From Actinomycetota bacterium (GTDB taxonomy: Bacteria > Actinomycetota > Actinomycetes > Nanopelagicales > Nanopelagicaceae), in contig VGAE01000008.1 in the NCBI GenBank assembly GCA_016870975.1, forward strand, positions 1 to 59,958: a DNA stretch of 59,958 bases. Reading direction: 5' to 3'. The number at the start of each line of letters is the position of its first letter. Position 1 is the stretch's first letter. Shown here piece by piece: positions 38,748-47,296 of this stretch. The notes beneath the pieces are model-generated. The model was not told the origin of the DNA. It did not search any database and was given only the letters and a program-made list of their open reading frames with translations. A program made the position numbers and the translations under genes.

Positions 38748-39535
38748 TTGCTCAGCTCTATAGATCTATCGCGCGCTGCTTTCATCGCTTCATAAACTAT
38801 TTCATCAAGTTTTTTTGCGTTAAAGACATCTAGAGCTGCAGCGGTTGTCCCATTCGGACTAGTTACATTTTCTCGTAACTCTCTTGCCTCTTTACCCGAT
38901 TGATCCAACATAGCGGCTGCCCCTACTAAAGTCTGTGAAACGAGAGTCTTTGCTGAACTTTCATCAAGACCGAGTCGAGTTGCCGCAGAAATCATTGCTT
39001 CAACAAAGGCGAAGAAATAGGCAGGACCGGATCCACTTGTGGCTGTTACGGCGTCCATATCCTTCTCTTGCATAACTAATACTCTTCCAGATTTACTCAT
39101 CAATTCGCGGACCCATGCGATATCGCTCTCGCTTACTCTGCTGCCGCCAGCAACTACCGACATGCCTTTGCTGATAAGCAACGGTGTATTGGGCATCACT
39201 CGAACTACTCGCACACTTGCGGGAATAAGAGACTCGATCTTTCCACTCCTTACCCCAGCAAGGAGAGATACCAATAAAGAGCTAGCTTTGATACTTTTAG
39301 AAATAACTTCCAAGGTCTTCTCTAGATCATGTGGTTTTGTGGCTAAGAGAATTACATCCGAACCCTCGATAGTGCCCGTATCGACTCCATACTTTCCTCT
39401 AAGTTCGTCAACTCTCTCTAAACGCTTCTCCAGGATGGTGATTGAGTCTGCTGAGAATCCGGAACGCAAAAGTGAAGCGATAATGGCTTCACCAATAACG
39501 CCAGCTCCAACAATCGCTGGATTGGTAAATGTCAC
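38744..39535 (-). CDS. proC: Pyrroline-5-carboxylate reductase
   Basis: Final step of proline synthesis, NAD(P)H-dependent. Rossmann glycine loop GAGVIGEAI at residue 9, VRVMPNTPLLISKGM, and the C-terminal signature VTATSGSGPAYFFAFVEAM through TSPNGTTAAALDVF. 263 residues. The start is a GTG at 39535 with a TAGCCT box 6 bases upstream. Confidence 0.94.
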   Translation of the reverse strand: MTFTNPAIVGAGVIGEAIIASLLRSGFSADSITILEKRLERVDELRGKYGVDTGTIEGSDVILLATKPHDLEKTLEVISKSIKASSLLVSLLAGVRSGKIESLIPASVRVVRVMPNTPLLISKGMSVVAGGSRVSESDIAWVRELMSKSGRVLVMQEKDMDAVTATSGSGPAYFFAFVEAMISAATRLGLDESSAKTLVSQTLVGAAAMLDQSGKEARELRENVTSPNGTTAAALDVFNAKKLDEIVYEAMKAARDRSIELSN

Positions 39536-39541
39536 ATGACA

Positions 39542-39547
39542 AGGCTA
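39542..39547 (-). promoter_or_regulatory. -10 box of proC, leaderless type
   Basis: TAGCCT on the minus strand, then TGTCAT, then GTG 39535. The divergent gene at 39575 has a TATCCT box at 39559-39564, ten bases before its ATG. Confidence 0.5.
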
Positions 39548-39574
39548 CTTTGATTCCGTATCCTTTAGCCCCTT

Positions 39575-40348
39575 ATGCCCGAATTTAAAGATAACTTCCC
39601 CCGGGATTGGTTCGAATTCCCCAACCCGCTGGATAGTTCAGAGATTTTTAAGTGCGATCTTACCTGGTTGACTTCTAATTGGAACTGCACTTTTGGAAAC
39701 GGCTGTAAAGGAATAGATAAGTCACTACCTGATCATGGTTGCTGTTCAGATGGAGCATATTATTTTGATAAATCAGATGAGAAACGAGTATTGAAAGCTG
39801 CCCGCAGACTTACCAAAAATGATTGGCAAAATTACGCAGTTGCGCGAAAAGGTGGAACATTCAACATCTCTGAAATCGGATTAGATAAAGATCGTAAAAC
39901 TAAGAGAGTAAACAAGACTTGCATTTTCTTTAACGAGCGCTCATTTGGGGATACAAACTTTGGTTGCGCGCTACATCATCTAGCAGTTCGAGAGGGTGCT
40001 CATTTAAAAGAAACTAAACCAGATATTTGCTGGCAACTGCCGCTAAGAAGGTCTTGGGAGACTCGTGATGTCGGCGATACTGAATTAAGTGTCGTTGTTA
40101 TTGGTGAATACACTCGAAAGTCTTGGGGAACTGGTGGTGAAGATTTAGATTGGTACTGCACCTCTAATTCTGAAGCTCATTCCGCATCTAGACCTGTATA
40201 CATTTCCCAAAAAACTGAATTAATAGCGATGATGAATGAGAAGGCTTATGAGATTCTCAAGAATAAATGTGACTTAGTTGTTAAAGCCCAGCAAAATCGG
40301 AAGTTTCGCTCGCTACCGCTTTTTGTCCTTCACCCGGCTTCCCGGTAG
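39575..40348 (+). CDS. Cysteine-rich conserved protein, DUF3109/YkgJ-like
   Basis: 257 residues and no signal peptide. Cysteines lie at 27, 38, 44, 56, 57, 116, 131 and 152, with a CC pair in DHGCCSDGAYYF followed by a helix. This resembles the YkgJ/DUF3109 proteins (proposed zinc- or iron-binding clusters); a metal- or Fe-S-binding role is inferred only. The assignment is tentative. It is divergent from proC (39-base gap), and its last 36 bases overlap the convergent gene at 40313. Confidence 0.7.
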   Translation: MPEFKDNFPRDWFEFPNPLDSSEIFKCDLTWLTSNWNCTFGNGCKGIDKSLPDHGCCSDGAYYFDKSDEKRVLKAARRLTKNDWQNYAVARKGGTFNISEIGLDKDRKTKRVNKTCIFFNERSFGDTNFGCALHHLAVREGAHLKETKPDICWQLPLRRSWETRDVGDTELSVVVIGEYTRKSWGTGGEDLDWYCTSNSEAHSASRPVYISQKTELIAMMNEKAYEILKNKCDLVVKAQQNRKFRSLPLFVLHPASR

Positions 40349-40648
40349 AACTCGATCCATTAACTCTTCAACCGCTAAAGTGATATCTCCCTTTGCGCGA
40401 TCTAGATTCGCCTCAAATCCTTTCAGCGCCTCAGTTATCGCTGGTTCACTAATTACGCCAACAAGTGGGCCATATCTATCTTTCAATAAGTTATTGGCAA
40501 TTCGACTAATTGCACCAGCTAACTCACTGCGCGCTTCATCTAGAGAAGGCTCGGGTCTAATCCCTTGCATCACACCGGCTGCTGGATCCTCGCGAAGCGC
40601 CCTCAAATAACTTTCTTTCAAAGAGTTTGTTGAGGTTTCTGTATCCAT
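40313..40648 (-). CDS. Hypothetical protein, 111 residues
   Basis: Not recognised. A soluble, mostly helical, charged protein with PEPSLDEARSELAGAISRI and a Lys-rich end (VKDKKR). No motif, signal peptide or membrane segment is seen. It is divergent from the secreted metalloprotease (27-base gap) and overlaps the cysteine-rich gene by 36 bases at the 3' end. It is the only substantial frame covering the interval, and it begins with an ATG next to a GGATTA stretch. Moderate confidence that it is a real gene. Confidence 0.6.
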   Translation of the reverse strand: MDTETSTNSLKESYLRALREDPAAGVMQGIRPEPSLDEARSELAGAISRIANNLLKDRYGPLVGVISEPAITEALKGFEANLDRAKGDITLAVEELMDRVLPGSRVKDKKR

Positions 40649-40675
40649 GATGCCTAATCCTCGCAGAGCACTAGC

Positions 40676-43000
40676 ATGAGTGCCATGCGTAACCTGGCTC
40701 TGCGCGTCATTGCCCTTTCTTTATTGGCTTCGCCGCTAACTCCTGCCACCTCTCCCGCTCTCACCTTTAATTCTGCCCCTGCAAATAATTGGGGCTACGT
40801 ACTTGGAACCAATGGTTCGACTTCTCTCAAACAAGCGCCTCGCATCGCAAACCTTGAAGGGGAGGCAAAATCTGAATGGAAAGTTAATTACAAGAATTTC
40901 CCCGAAAACGCACGGCTAGCTGTTCAGCAAGCAATTGACATTTGGAGTCGCAATTTTGAATCAAAGGTGGTTATTACAGTTGACGCAGTTTGGGAAACGA
41001 ATAAGAACAACAAAGTCCTCGGGGCAGCCAGAGCTGGTTATTACTTCAATTCATTCCTTGGAGCTCCTGATGAAGATCTCTGGTATCCGTCTGTATTAGC
41101 AAACGTGTTAGCTGAGAAAGATCTAAATCCAAATCAAAGCGAAATCATCTTAAGCATTAACTCAACTCCTAATTGGTATTTCGGTATTGACGGTCGCCCG
41201 ACACCAAACACCTACGATTTAGTCTCTGTGGTACTCCATGAAGTAGCACACGGACTCGGATTTATGTCTAATGCCCAATATGACCGATTCATGGGGACCG
41301 CGTTCATATCCCAACCCACGCCTTTCGATGCTTACGTTCAATTGCCCGATGGAAAAACTTTTAACAATTTTTGCTCACGCTCAACTGATTTAGGTCGTGC
41401 GATGATCAATCCTTTGGTTTGGTCTGGTGAATTTGGAATTTCAGCAAATAACGGCGTGAAGCCAAAGTTATACACACCTGCACCATTTGAAGAGGGTTCT
41501 TCAATCGCACATCTCGACGAAAGAACTTTTGATAGCCGGAACCCAAACACCATGATGACGCCAAATATGGACCAAGGAGAAGTCTTTCCGGGACCTGGAC
41601 CGATAGCACTTGCCATGATTCAAGATATGTTGCGCAAACCTCCAGCAATTGTTGCTTCAGATATTCCAGCAAAACCATTAAATGTTCGAGCAGTAATTGG
41701 TGATAAATACGCCATTATTACTCTCGATTCTCCCGAATGTCGTCGAATTGATAGGGTTCAGAATTACAAGATAACAATTAGTCCTTCGGGTGAGACTCGG
41801 ACTTTCAAAAATACACCTTATCGTATTACTGGATTGAAGAACGGGACTAATTACACATTTTCGATTACTGCTGAAAATTCCGTTGGAACTTCAGAACCGG
41901 TTACAACTAATACGATAAAGCCACAGAGCGCGCCAGCATTGATTGAGGTTGATCGCATTTCAAAAGTAACACATTTAGCTTCAACTACGTTCCGAGGCAA
42001 AGCAGTCATTCTTTATAACGATACTGGTTTAAATAAACTAAAGATGGCCATTCGAAGTGGTGATAAGTGGCGTATCTCAACCGTAAGGAGAGGATTACAG
42101 ATTGGCCAACTTTCCATATGTAAGAGTGGTGCTGGTGCTAAAGAAAAGATGTATGTTTTTTATGGAGAATTTACAAGAAAAGATTTAGTACTCTCAACTT
42201 TTGATGGAAAAAAGTGGGATAACCAGACAGTTGATGGTAATGGTGAATCTATTCAAGATTACAAAGAAGTTGAGCGAAGACGAACTGCCTCTGATGTAAG
42301 TGTTTCAAATGGCTGTGTAATTACGAAAGATGGAATTCAAGTCTTCTATCGCGATGAATCCCAAGGAATTCTCCTAGGAGCTGTAGATAAGGGAAAAGGT
42401 TGGGAGTATGAAATAGTTGACGGAGATCTTGATACAAATGGTAGAACCACAGGTGATGTGGCTTTCAATTTGGCAGTCACAACTTTTGAAGATTCAGTTT
42501 ATCTCTTATATGACTCGGTCTTGACCATAAACTCTAATGATATTGTGACTTCGGGAGAAATTAGATTGGCCGTGAGAGATTCTGCAGATGTTAAGGACTG
42601 GATTTATGAAACTTTGGATGGGCCTAAGTCGGGCAATGCCATTGCTGGCTTTGCTACCGCTATTTCGGCTAGTAAATCATTAGTTAGCGCTGCTTGGTTA
42701 TCCGCCAGAACGAATCCTTTAAATAATCCAACTATTTTGAATGTGGCTAATGTGACCGATGGCGGATCTATCAGCACATTAACTGCACCTGAATTTGGTG
42801 TAATGGATGCGCCGATTAGATTCGATGGGGCCCAAGTTTCATATTCGTGCGGTAAACGACTCTGCTCTACAAACCTTTCACAGGTGAAACTTCTTAGCGC
42901 TAATCCACCTTTGACCGACTCTGGAAATGTAATTTCATTCGATAAGAAGAAATATCTACCTGTAACAATCGATGAGAAGCTGGTTCTTGTTAGAAGATAA
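40676..43000 (+). CDS. Secreted zinc metalloprotease with FN3 and repeat C-terminal region
   Basis: 774 residues. It has a signal peptide (MSAMRNLALRVIALSLLAS, then PATSPA). The zinc site HEVAHGLGF starts at His188. A conserved AHLDE ... MMTPNMDQGE ... GPGPIALAMIQDM region follows (about 275-325), as in PA/HELGHGLGF-type secreted metalloproteases. The third metzincin ligand expected at +10 is Ser198, so it is not a classical metzincin. An FN3 domain lies at about 331-418. Residues 420-774 contain repeated beta segments with W-x-x-x-T/E-V-D-G-like cores that could form a propeller. The substrate is unknown. A second in-frame ATG at 40685 is an alternative start. Confidence 0.8.
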   Translation: MSAMRNLALRVIALSLLASPLTPATSPALTFNSAPANNWGYVLGTNGSTSLKQAPRIANLEGEAKSEWKVNYKNFPENARLAVQQAIDIWSRNFESKVVITVDAVWETNKNNKVLGAARAGYYFNSFLGAPDEDLWYPSVLANVLAEKDLNPNQSEIILSINSTPNWYFGIDGRPTPNTYDLVSVVLHEVAHGLGFMSNAQYDRFMGTAFISQPTPFDAYVQLPDGKTFNNFCSRSTDLGRAMINPLVWSGEFGISANNGVKPKLYTPAPFEEGSSIAHLDERTFDSRNPNTMMTPNMDQGEVFPGPGPIALAMIQDMLRKPPAIVASDIPAKPLNVRAVIGDKYAIITLDSPECRRIDRVQNYKITISPSGETRTFKNTPYRITGLKNGTNYTFSITAENSVGTSEPVTTNTIKPQSAPALIEVDRISKVTHLASTTFRGKAVILYNDTGLNKLKMAIRSGDKWRISTVRRGLQIGQLSICKSGAGAKEKMYVFYGEFTRKDLVLSTFDGKKWDNQTVDGNGESIQDYKEVERRRTASDVSVSNGCVITKDGIQVFYRDESQGILLGAVDKGKGWEYEIVDGDLDTNGRTTGDVAFNLAVTTFEDSVYLLYDSVLTINSNDIVTSGEIRLAVRDSADVKDWIYETLDGPKSGNAIAGFATAISASKSLVSAAWLSARTNPLNNPTILNVANVTDGGSISTLTAPEFGVMDAPIRFDGAQVSYSCGKRLCSTNLSQVKLLSANPPLTDSGNVISFDKKKYLPVTIDEKLVLVRR

Positions 43001-43011
43001 TTTAAGACTTC

Positions 43012-43332
43012 TTAGGTGAGGTCACTGGAGTTCAATCCTACTTTTCGGGTTCGTTCGATTCGCATAATCAATCTTTCATCGGGGTCGGGGCAAGCAACGA
43101 AGTTGTCTTTCTCCAGCCAATCCTCGGGCGAAAGTTCTCTCTGCTTAGCAGGAAGCAGCGCAGAGACTGCTTGCATAGCAAAGATACAAAAATGTTTTCC
43201 TTCTGGAATCTTTATCTGATTTGAGTTTGTCAGCTCAAAGTAATCTCCTGGCATCAAGCCGCAGACGGATCGCCCTTCGATTCGATCTACTACGACTCGT
43301 AGGTCATAAAGCTCAATATCCTTTTCGCTCAC
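43012..43332 (-). CDS. TIGR04076 family protein
   Basis: 106 residues. The pattern VVDRIEGRSVCGLMPGDYFEL, then PEGKHFCIFAMQAVSALLPAKQR, then ACPDPDERLIMRIER matches the TIGR04076 family of short proteins with conserved cysteines and unknown function. The start is GTG 43332, 6 bases after a TACGAT box. Confidence 0.82.
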   Translation of the reverse strand: MSEKDIELYDLRVVVDRIEGRSVCGLMPGDYFELTNSNQIKIPEGKHFCIFAMQAVSALLPAKQRELSPEDWLEKDNFVACPDPDERLIMRIERTRKVGLNSSDLT

Positions 43333-43338
43333 CCCACC

Positions 43339-43344
43339 ATCGTA
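43339..43344 (-). promoter_or_regulatory. -10 box of the TIGR04076 gene, leaderless type
   Basis: TACGAT on the minus strand, 6 bases (GGTGGG) before GTG 43332. There is no other ribosome site. Confidence 0.5.
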
Positions 43345-43375
43345 ATTGCTCGAAATTTAGAATTAATTGATTTTG

Positions 43376-43451
43376 TGGAGCCGCCCGCGGGAATCGAACC
43401 CGCGACCTTCGCTTTACGAGAGCGACGCTCTACCGACTGAGCTAGGGCGGC
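43376..43451 (-). tRNA. tRNA-Thr (CGT)
   Basis: The acceptor GCCGCCC pairs with GGGCGGC, the D-arm is AGCTCAGTCGGTAGAGC, the anticodon loop is CTCGTAA (CGT), and the T-arm is GCGGGTTCGATTCCCGC. The discriminator is T, and CCA is encoded (43376-43378). Confidence 0.95.
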
Positions 43452-43455
43452 AAGA

Positions 43456-44106
43456 TTAGTCGAGAGTTATCTCGCCCTTCGGAGTCGATAATACGACAGA
43501 GATTATTCCGGTCTCGCCTTCAAACTTTGCTGGGTCATGATAGGTAACTTCGACATCTTTAAAAGCTTGTTTTGGATCCGACCCAAGCCAACTTTCTATC
43601 GTGGATTCATCGCCGGCGATTTCAATTTTTACTATTTCAGCTACGGCTTTGCCATCACCTGACGGGTGCTCTTTGGTCTGCCATTGGATAAAAAATGGAA
43701 GTTGAGAATCTTCAATGGTCCCCATAACGCCAAGCTGTTTCCACTTAAGTTCCGAACCATCGGGACGCTTTCGCGAACCTTCGATTGAACTTCTTCCTAA
43801 ACGCTCTTCAACCGGTGAGATGTCGTCGGTTGCAACAACCCAAGTCATCCAACCGCCACCTTGGTTGACTCGCTTCGAGACAGCTTTTCCGAATGCAGAT
43901 TCTTCGGCTGCTGGGTGATCGAGTGGGCAAACAACTTCTAGGTAATGACCATTCTTGAGTGGAAGCGTAAAATTTCTAGTACCAAATCTCGGGTGAATTC
44001 CGCCATCAACAAATGGGGATCCGATTCGAGAGCCAATTCTCTGAACTACATCAACTAGTTGGTCATATGACGTTGCATAAGAAAGATGGTCGAGGCGAAA
44101 AGGCAT
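43456..44106 (-). CDS. Glyoxalase-like (VOC fold) protein
   Basis: 216 residues. The opening FRLDHLSYAT and the ...GTRNFTLPLKNGHYLEVVCPLDHPA segment match the Glyoxalase-like domain (Glyoxalase_3) group of the VOC superfamily. The substrate is unknown. It is the last gene of a transcript after holB (30-base gap). A -10-like CAGAAT lies 6 bases before the ATG. Confidence 0.78.
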   Translation of the reverse strand: MPFRLDHLSYATSYDQLVDVVQRIGSRIGSPFVDGGIHPRFGTRNFTLPLKNGHYLEVVCPLDHPAAEESAFGKAVSKRVNQGGGWMTWVVATDDISPVEERLGRSSIEGSRKRPDGSELKWKQLGVMGTIEDSQLPFFIQWQTKEHPSGDGKAVAEIVKIEIAGDESTIESWLGSDPKQAFKDVEVTYHDPAKFEGETGIISVVLSTPKGEITLD

Positions 44107-44135
44107 GGGTGAATTCTGCCCTACGGATAGGGGTG

Positions 44136-45290
44136 CTAATGACCACGATTAATACGTATGAAACTAAGAAAAAGTCGCTCAAGCAACAATAATTGTGCGG
44201 CATTTGTTGTTAAAAGTTCTCGGGTCTGGCCCACTTCAGAGAGAAGCTTTGAGATTACATCAGGTTTTGCTACTTGCGCTATCTGATCAATTTGTGGGAT
44301 TAAATCCGTATTTATACGCTGATCTGCGGTTAAGAGGGCATCCCTGAATAGAGTTGAGTAATCAAGAAGTGCGCTATCTATTTCATCTTTAATCATTCGA
44401 TTAAGGCGCGACTTTTGTTCTTTCTCTAAATCCTTGAGCGCTTTGGCGCCACCCGAAACAAGATTTCCTCCGGTTCCCTGTAGAGCATTTCTTAACTCTT
44501 CGGTTTCACGTTCAACTTTTTCGATGACGGCGGAGTTTGCGCGCTCGCTTGAAATCTCTAGGAACTTACTAGCCGCCTTGATTGCGCTCGCCTCGTTTGT
44601 TATAGAGAAAAGTATTTCGAAATACTTTTTACGACTATTTTGGAAATTCGAATCTCTAAGAAAACCTTTGGCCCGACCGATATGACCATGCGAGATTCGA
44701 GCGGCTAGCTCGGCCTCGGATTTTGAGGCACCTAAATTCTTCTCTAAATATTTTGCAATTTCTGTACTGTTGGGAGTTTTGAGATTGAGGTGGCGGCAGC
44801 GCGATCTAATTGTAGGGATTACGTCTTGAAGAGTTGGTGCACATAGCAACCAGACTGTTTGGCTCGCGGGCTCTTCTAAAGCTTTCAATAGCGCATTGGC
44901 TGCAGCTTCGGTCATCCGATCACAATCTTCAATTACTGCTACTCGCCAAGATGAAGTTGAAGCGCCCCAAGCTGATCTTGCAACTAACTCTCTTATCTCA
45001 TCAATTTTTATCGAGATACCGCTGACATCTAATATCTCAACATCAGGATGTGTCCCGGCGAGTGAAGTCGTGCAGTCCGTACATTCACCGCAGCCACTAG
45101 CTTTACAGACAAGTGCAGCAGCAAATGATTTTGCGGCATTGGATCTTCCTGATCCCGGGGGGCCGGTGAAAAGCCAGGCATGTGTCATCTCTTGACCTTT
45201 TGAGCCAGAGATTGATGCGGTTAGCGCGTTATCCAATGCTGCGATGATCTTCTCTTGATCTATCAAACCAGCGAAGACTCGCGCACTCAC
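44136..45290 (-). CDS. holB: DNA polymerase III subunit delta'
   Basis: Clamp-loader subunit. P-loop-like GPPGSGRSNAA (the catalytic Lys is replaced by Arg, as in non-hydrolysing delta'), four-Cys zinc module CKASGCGECTDC, and the sensor region DCDRMTEAAANALLKALEEP. 384 residues. It overlaps tmk by 4 bases, the usual tmk-holB pairing. Confidence 0.94.
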   Translation of the reverse strand: MSARVFAGLIDQEKIIAALDNALTASISGSKGQEMTHAWLFTGPPGSGRSNAAKSFAAALVCKASGCGECTDCTTSLAGTHPDVEILDVSGISIKIDEIRELVARSAWGASTSSWRVAVIEDCDRMTEAAANALLKALEEPASQTVWLLCAPTLQDVIPTIRSRCRHLNLKTPNSTEIAKYLEKNLGASKSEAELAARISHGHIGRAKGFLRDSNFQNSRKKYFEILFSITNEASAIKAASKFLEISSERANSAVIEKVERETEELRNALQGTGGNLVSGGAKALKDLEKEQKSRLNRMIKDEIDSALLDYSTLFRDALLTADQRINTDLIPQIDQIAQVAKPDVISKLLSEVGQTRELLTTNAAQLLLLERLFLSFIRINRGH

Positions 45291-47284
45291 TTCATCATCT
45301 CCTTGATTCGAGAGGTGATTTCTAAATGTATTTCAGTTACAGGCCTTCTCGCATCAAGTACTAAATAACGCTCTGGGTCGAGAGCTGCGAGCTGGAGATA
45401 TTCTTGGCGTACTCGATTATGAAAATCGATTGACTCACTTTCGAGTCTATCTGTATTCTTCTTTCTTGATAGACCAATTTCCGCTGGTTGATCCAAAATA
45501 ATGGTCAATATCGGGTATAGCGACTCAGTCGCCCATCTACTTATACGAGCAACTTCACTTGAGGACAAAGTTCTTCCAGCTCCTTGATATGCAATTGACG
45601 AGTCAAAATAACGGTCAGTAATGACAACCTCGCCCCGCTCAAGAGCAGGTTTAATGACCGAATAAACATGATGAGCTCTATCTGCGGCGTAAAGTAGAGC
45701 TTCAGATCGAGGAGAAATTTCGCCAGTTTCATTAGCGAGAAGTATTTTTCGCAACCCTTTACCGAGCGCAGATCCGCCGGGCTCGCGAGTTAGCATTACC
45801 TGCTTCCCCTCTTCTTCAAACCAACCCTTTAATAATTTTGCTTGAGTAGATTTTCCGGAACCCTCCCCGCCTTCGAAGGCGATAAAGACGCCGTCATTTT
45901 TCATCAATGTGATTGAGCCCAATTCGCCACGTAGCGCATTTAATACATCAGACCAGAATGAGACACCGGGTCGATCCTTCATCTGGTGATAGGAAATCTG
46001 GCCAACAATCGCGGCGGTAATGCCACCACCTAACATTGTGAAAGCGGCGCCGTTGTAGGTGAGAACCGCTTCTCCAAGAGCATAGGTGTGCTCGCCAATT
46101 GCAGCCGCAATCAATGGTGAAATTGCTAAGACGGCTACCAGTGATATTCGCACTAAAGCTTGGACAAAGGCAAAAGTTCGACCACGCATCTCATCACTGA
46201 CTTCTATGCCCAACATGGTGAAGCCGCTAACCCATGAAACGCCCGCAAAGAGACCGATTATCAAAACAACGAGAATTGCTAGAACCAAGTTCTGTTGCAA
46301 GGAGAGAATAATCAACATAGATCCTGCAACAGTTAGCGATGCACCAAAGAGTCTACGCCTTGAGAATTGTGAGAATATTTTTGGACCAAGTGCGATACCA
46401 CCAGCAAGACCAGTAAAAACTGCTCCAAATAGAATTCCGTAAGCAGCGTCTCCTGCACTTAAATCACCCACAAAGGTTCTGGCTAAACCAATAACAGCCC
46501 CTGCAGCAAGAAATGCACCAATCATTCCGATGACTAGCCCACGAATCAGTTTAGTTTTGAAAATGAATTTTGCTCCATCGATTAGCGAATCAGTCAGAGA
46601 GGGAGAATGACGGTTCAGATGAATATGATTTTTAGGGATTTCCAAACCAACAATTGTTAGCGCGCTAAAAAGAAAACTTATGGCGTTTAGGTAGAGAGCT
46701 AGATCTACAGAGGTGTAATTCTCTAGTCCAAAGGTAGCGCCGACTGCCGTTGCCGAGATGGATAAGAGTGAGAAGATGATTGCAGCTACTGGGGCGCTTC
46801 CATATGCGGCAAAGAGCGACATCTGGTTGGCGCTCTCTAATTTATTCCTCGGAACCAAATTTGGGACTGTTGCTTCTTTGGCGGGACTCCAGAATAAAGT
46901 TACACACTCAACCAAAACAGTTGCGATATATAACCAAAGATAAGTTCCGACTATAGGGATTGATATAAAAAGAGCCGCTCTAAGAATGTCGCCAATAACC
47001 ATCACCCGTTTGCGATCAAATCTATCTGCGATTACTCCAGCAATTGGCCCGAGAATTACCGAGGGCAGCAGCCTTGCGATAAATACGCCGGCGATTGCAA
47101 AGTTAGCTGTTGCGTAATCTCCTCCGGCTAATTGTTGTGCCAAGGCTGTCGTGGCAAGAAGTCCAAGCCAATCCCCAAATGATGAAAATGACATGGCATT
47201 CCAAAGTCTGCGAAAGGCTGGGATGCGCAGGACATTCTCACTTGCTCGCAATGATCTTGTGGGGCTTGGAATTGATCCTGACAT
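45287..47284 (-). CDS. Bifunctional MFS transporter / thymidylate kinase
   Basis: One continuous 665-residue frame. Residues 1-440 form a 12-helix MFS_3-type permease (GDWLGLLATTALAQQLA, DRFDRKRVMVIGD). Residues about 465-665 form dTMP kinase, with the P-loop GGEGSGKST (Lys478), LTREPGGS, DRYFDSSIAYQGAGR, and the DR lid region. It makes dTDP from dTMP; the permease substrate is unknown. Such fusions are known in actinobacteria. The start at 47284 is 6 bases after a TAGGCT box, within the 12-base gap after topA. Confidence 0.94.
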   Translation of the reverse strand: MSGSIPSPTRSLRASENVLRIPAFRRLWNAMSFSSFGDWLGLLATTALAQQLAGGDYATANFAIAGVFIARLLPSVILGPIAGVIADRFDRKRVMVIGDILRAALFISIPIVGTYLWLYIATVLVECVTLFWSPAKEATVPNLVPRNKLESANQMSLFAAYGSAPVAAIIFSLLSISATAVGATFGLENYTSVDLALYLNAISFLFSALTIVGLEIPKNHIHLNRHSPSLTDSLIDGAKFIFKTKLIRGLVIGMIGAFLAAGAVIGLARTFVGDLSAGDAAYGILFGAVFTGLAGGIALGPKIFSQFSRRRLFGASLTVAGSMLIILSLQQNLVLAILVVLIIGLFAGVSWVSGFTMLGIEVSDEMRGRTFAFVQALVRISLVAVLAISPLIAAAIGEHTYALGEAVLTYNGAAFTMLGGGITAAIVGQISYHQMKDRPGVSFWSDVLNALRGELGSITLMKNDGVFIAFEGGEGSGKSTQAKLLKGWFEEEGKQVMLTREPGGSALGKGLRKILLANETGEISPRSEALLYAADRAHHVYSVIKPALERGEVVITDRYFDSSIAYQGAGRTLSSSEVARISRWATESLYPILTIILDQPAEIGLSRKKNTDRLESESIDFHNRVRQEYLQLAALDPERYLVLDARRPVTEIHLEITSRIKEMMK

Positions 47285-47290
47285 AGGAGG

Positions 47291-47296
47291 AGCCTA
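47291..47296 (-). promoter_or_regulatory. -10 box of the MFS-tmk gene, leaderless type
   Basis: TAGGCT follows the topA stop codon directly and is followed by CCTCCT and ATG 47284. Confidence 0.5.
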
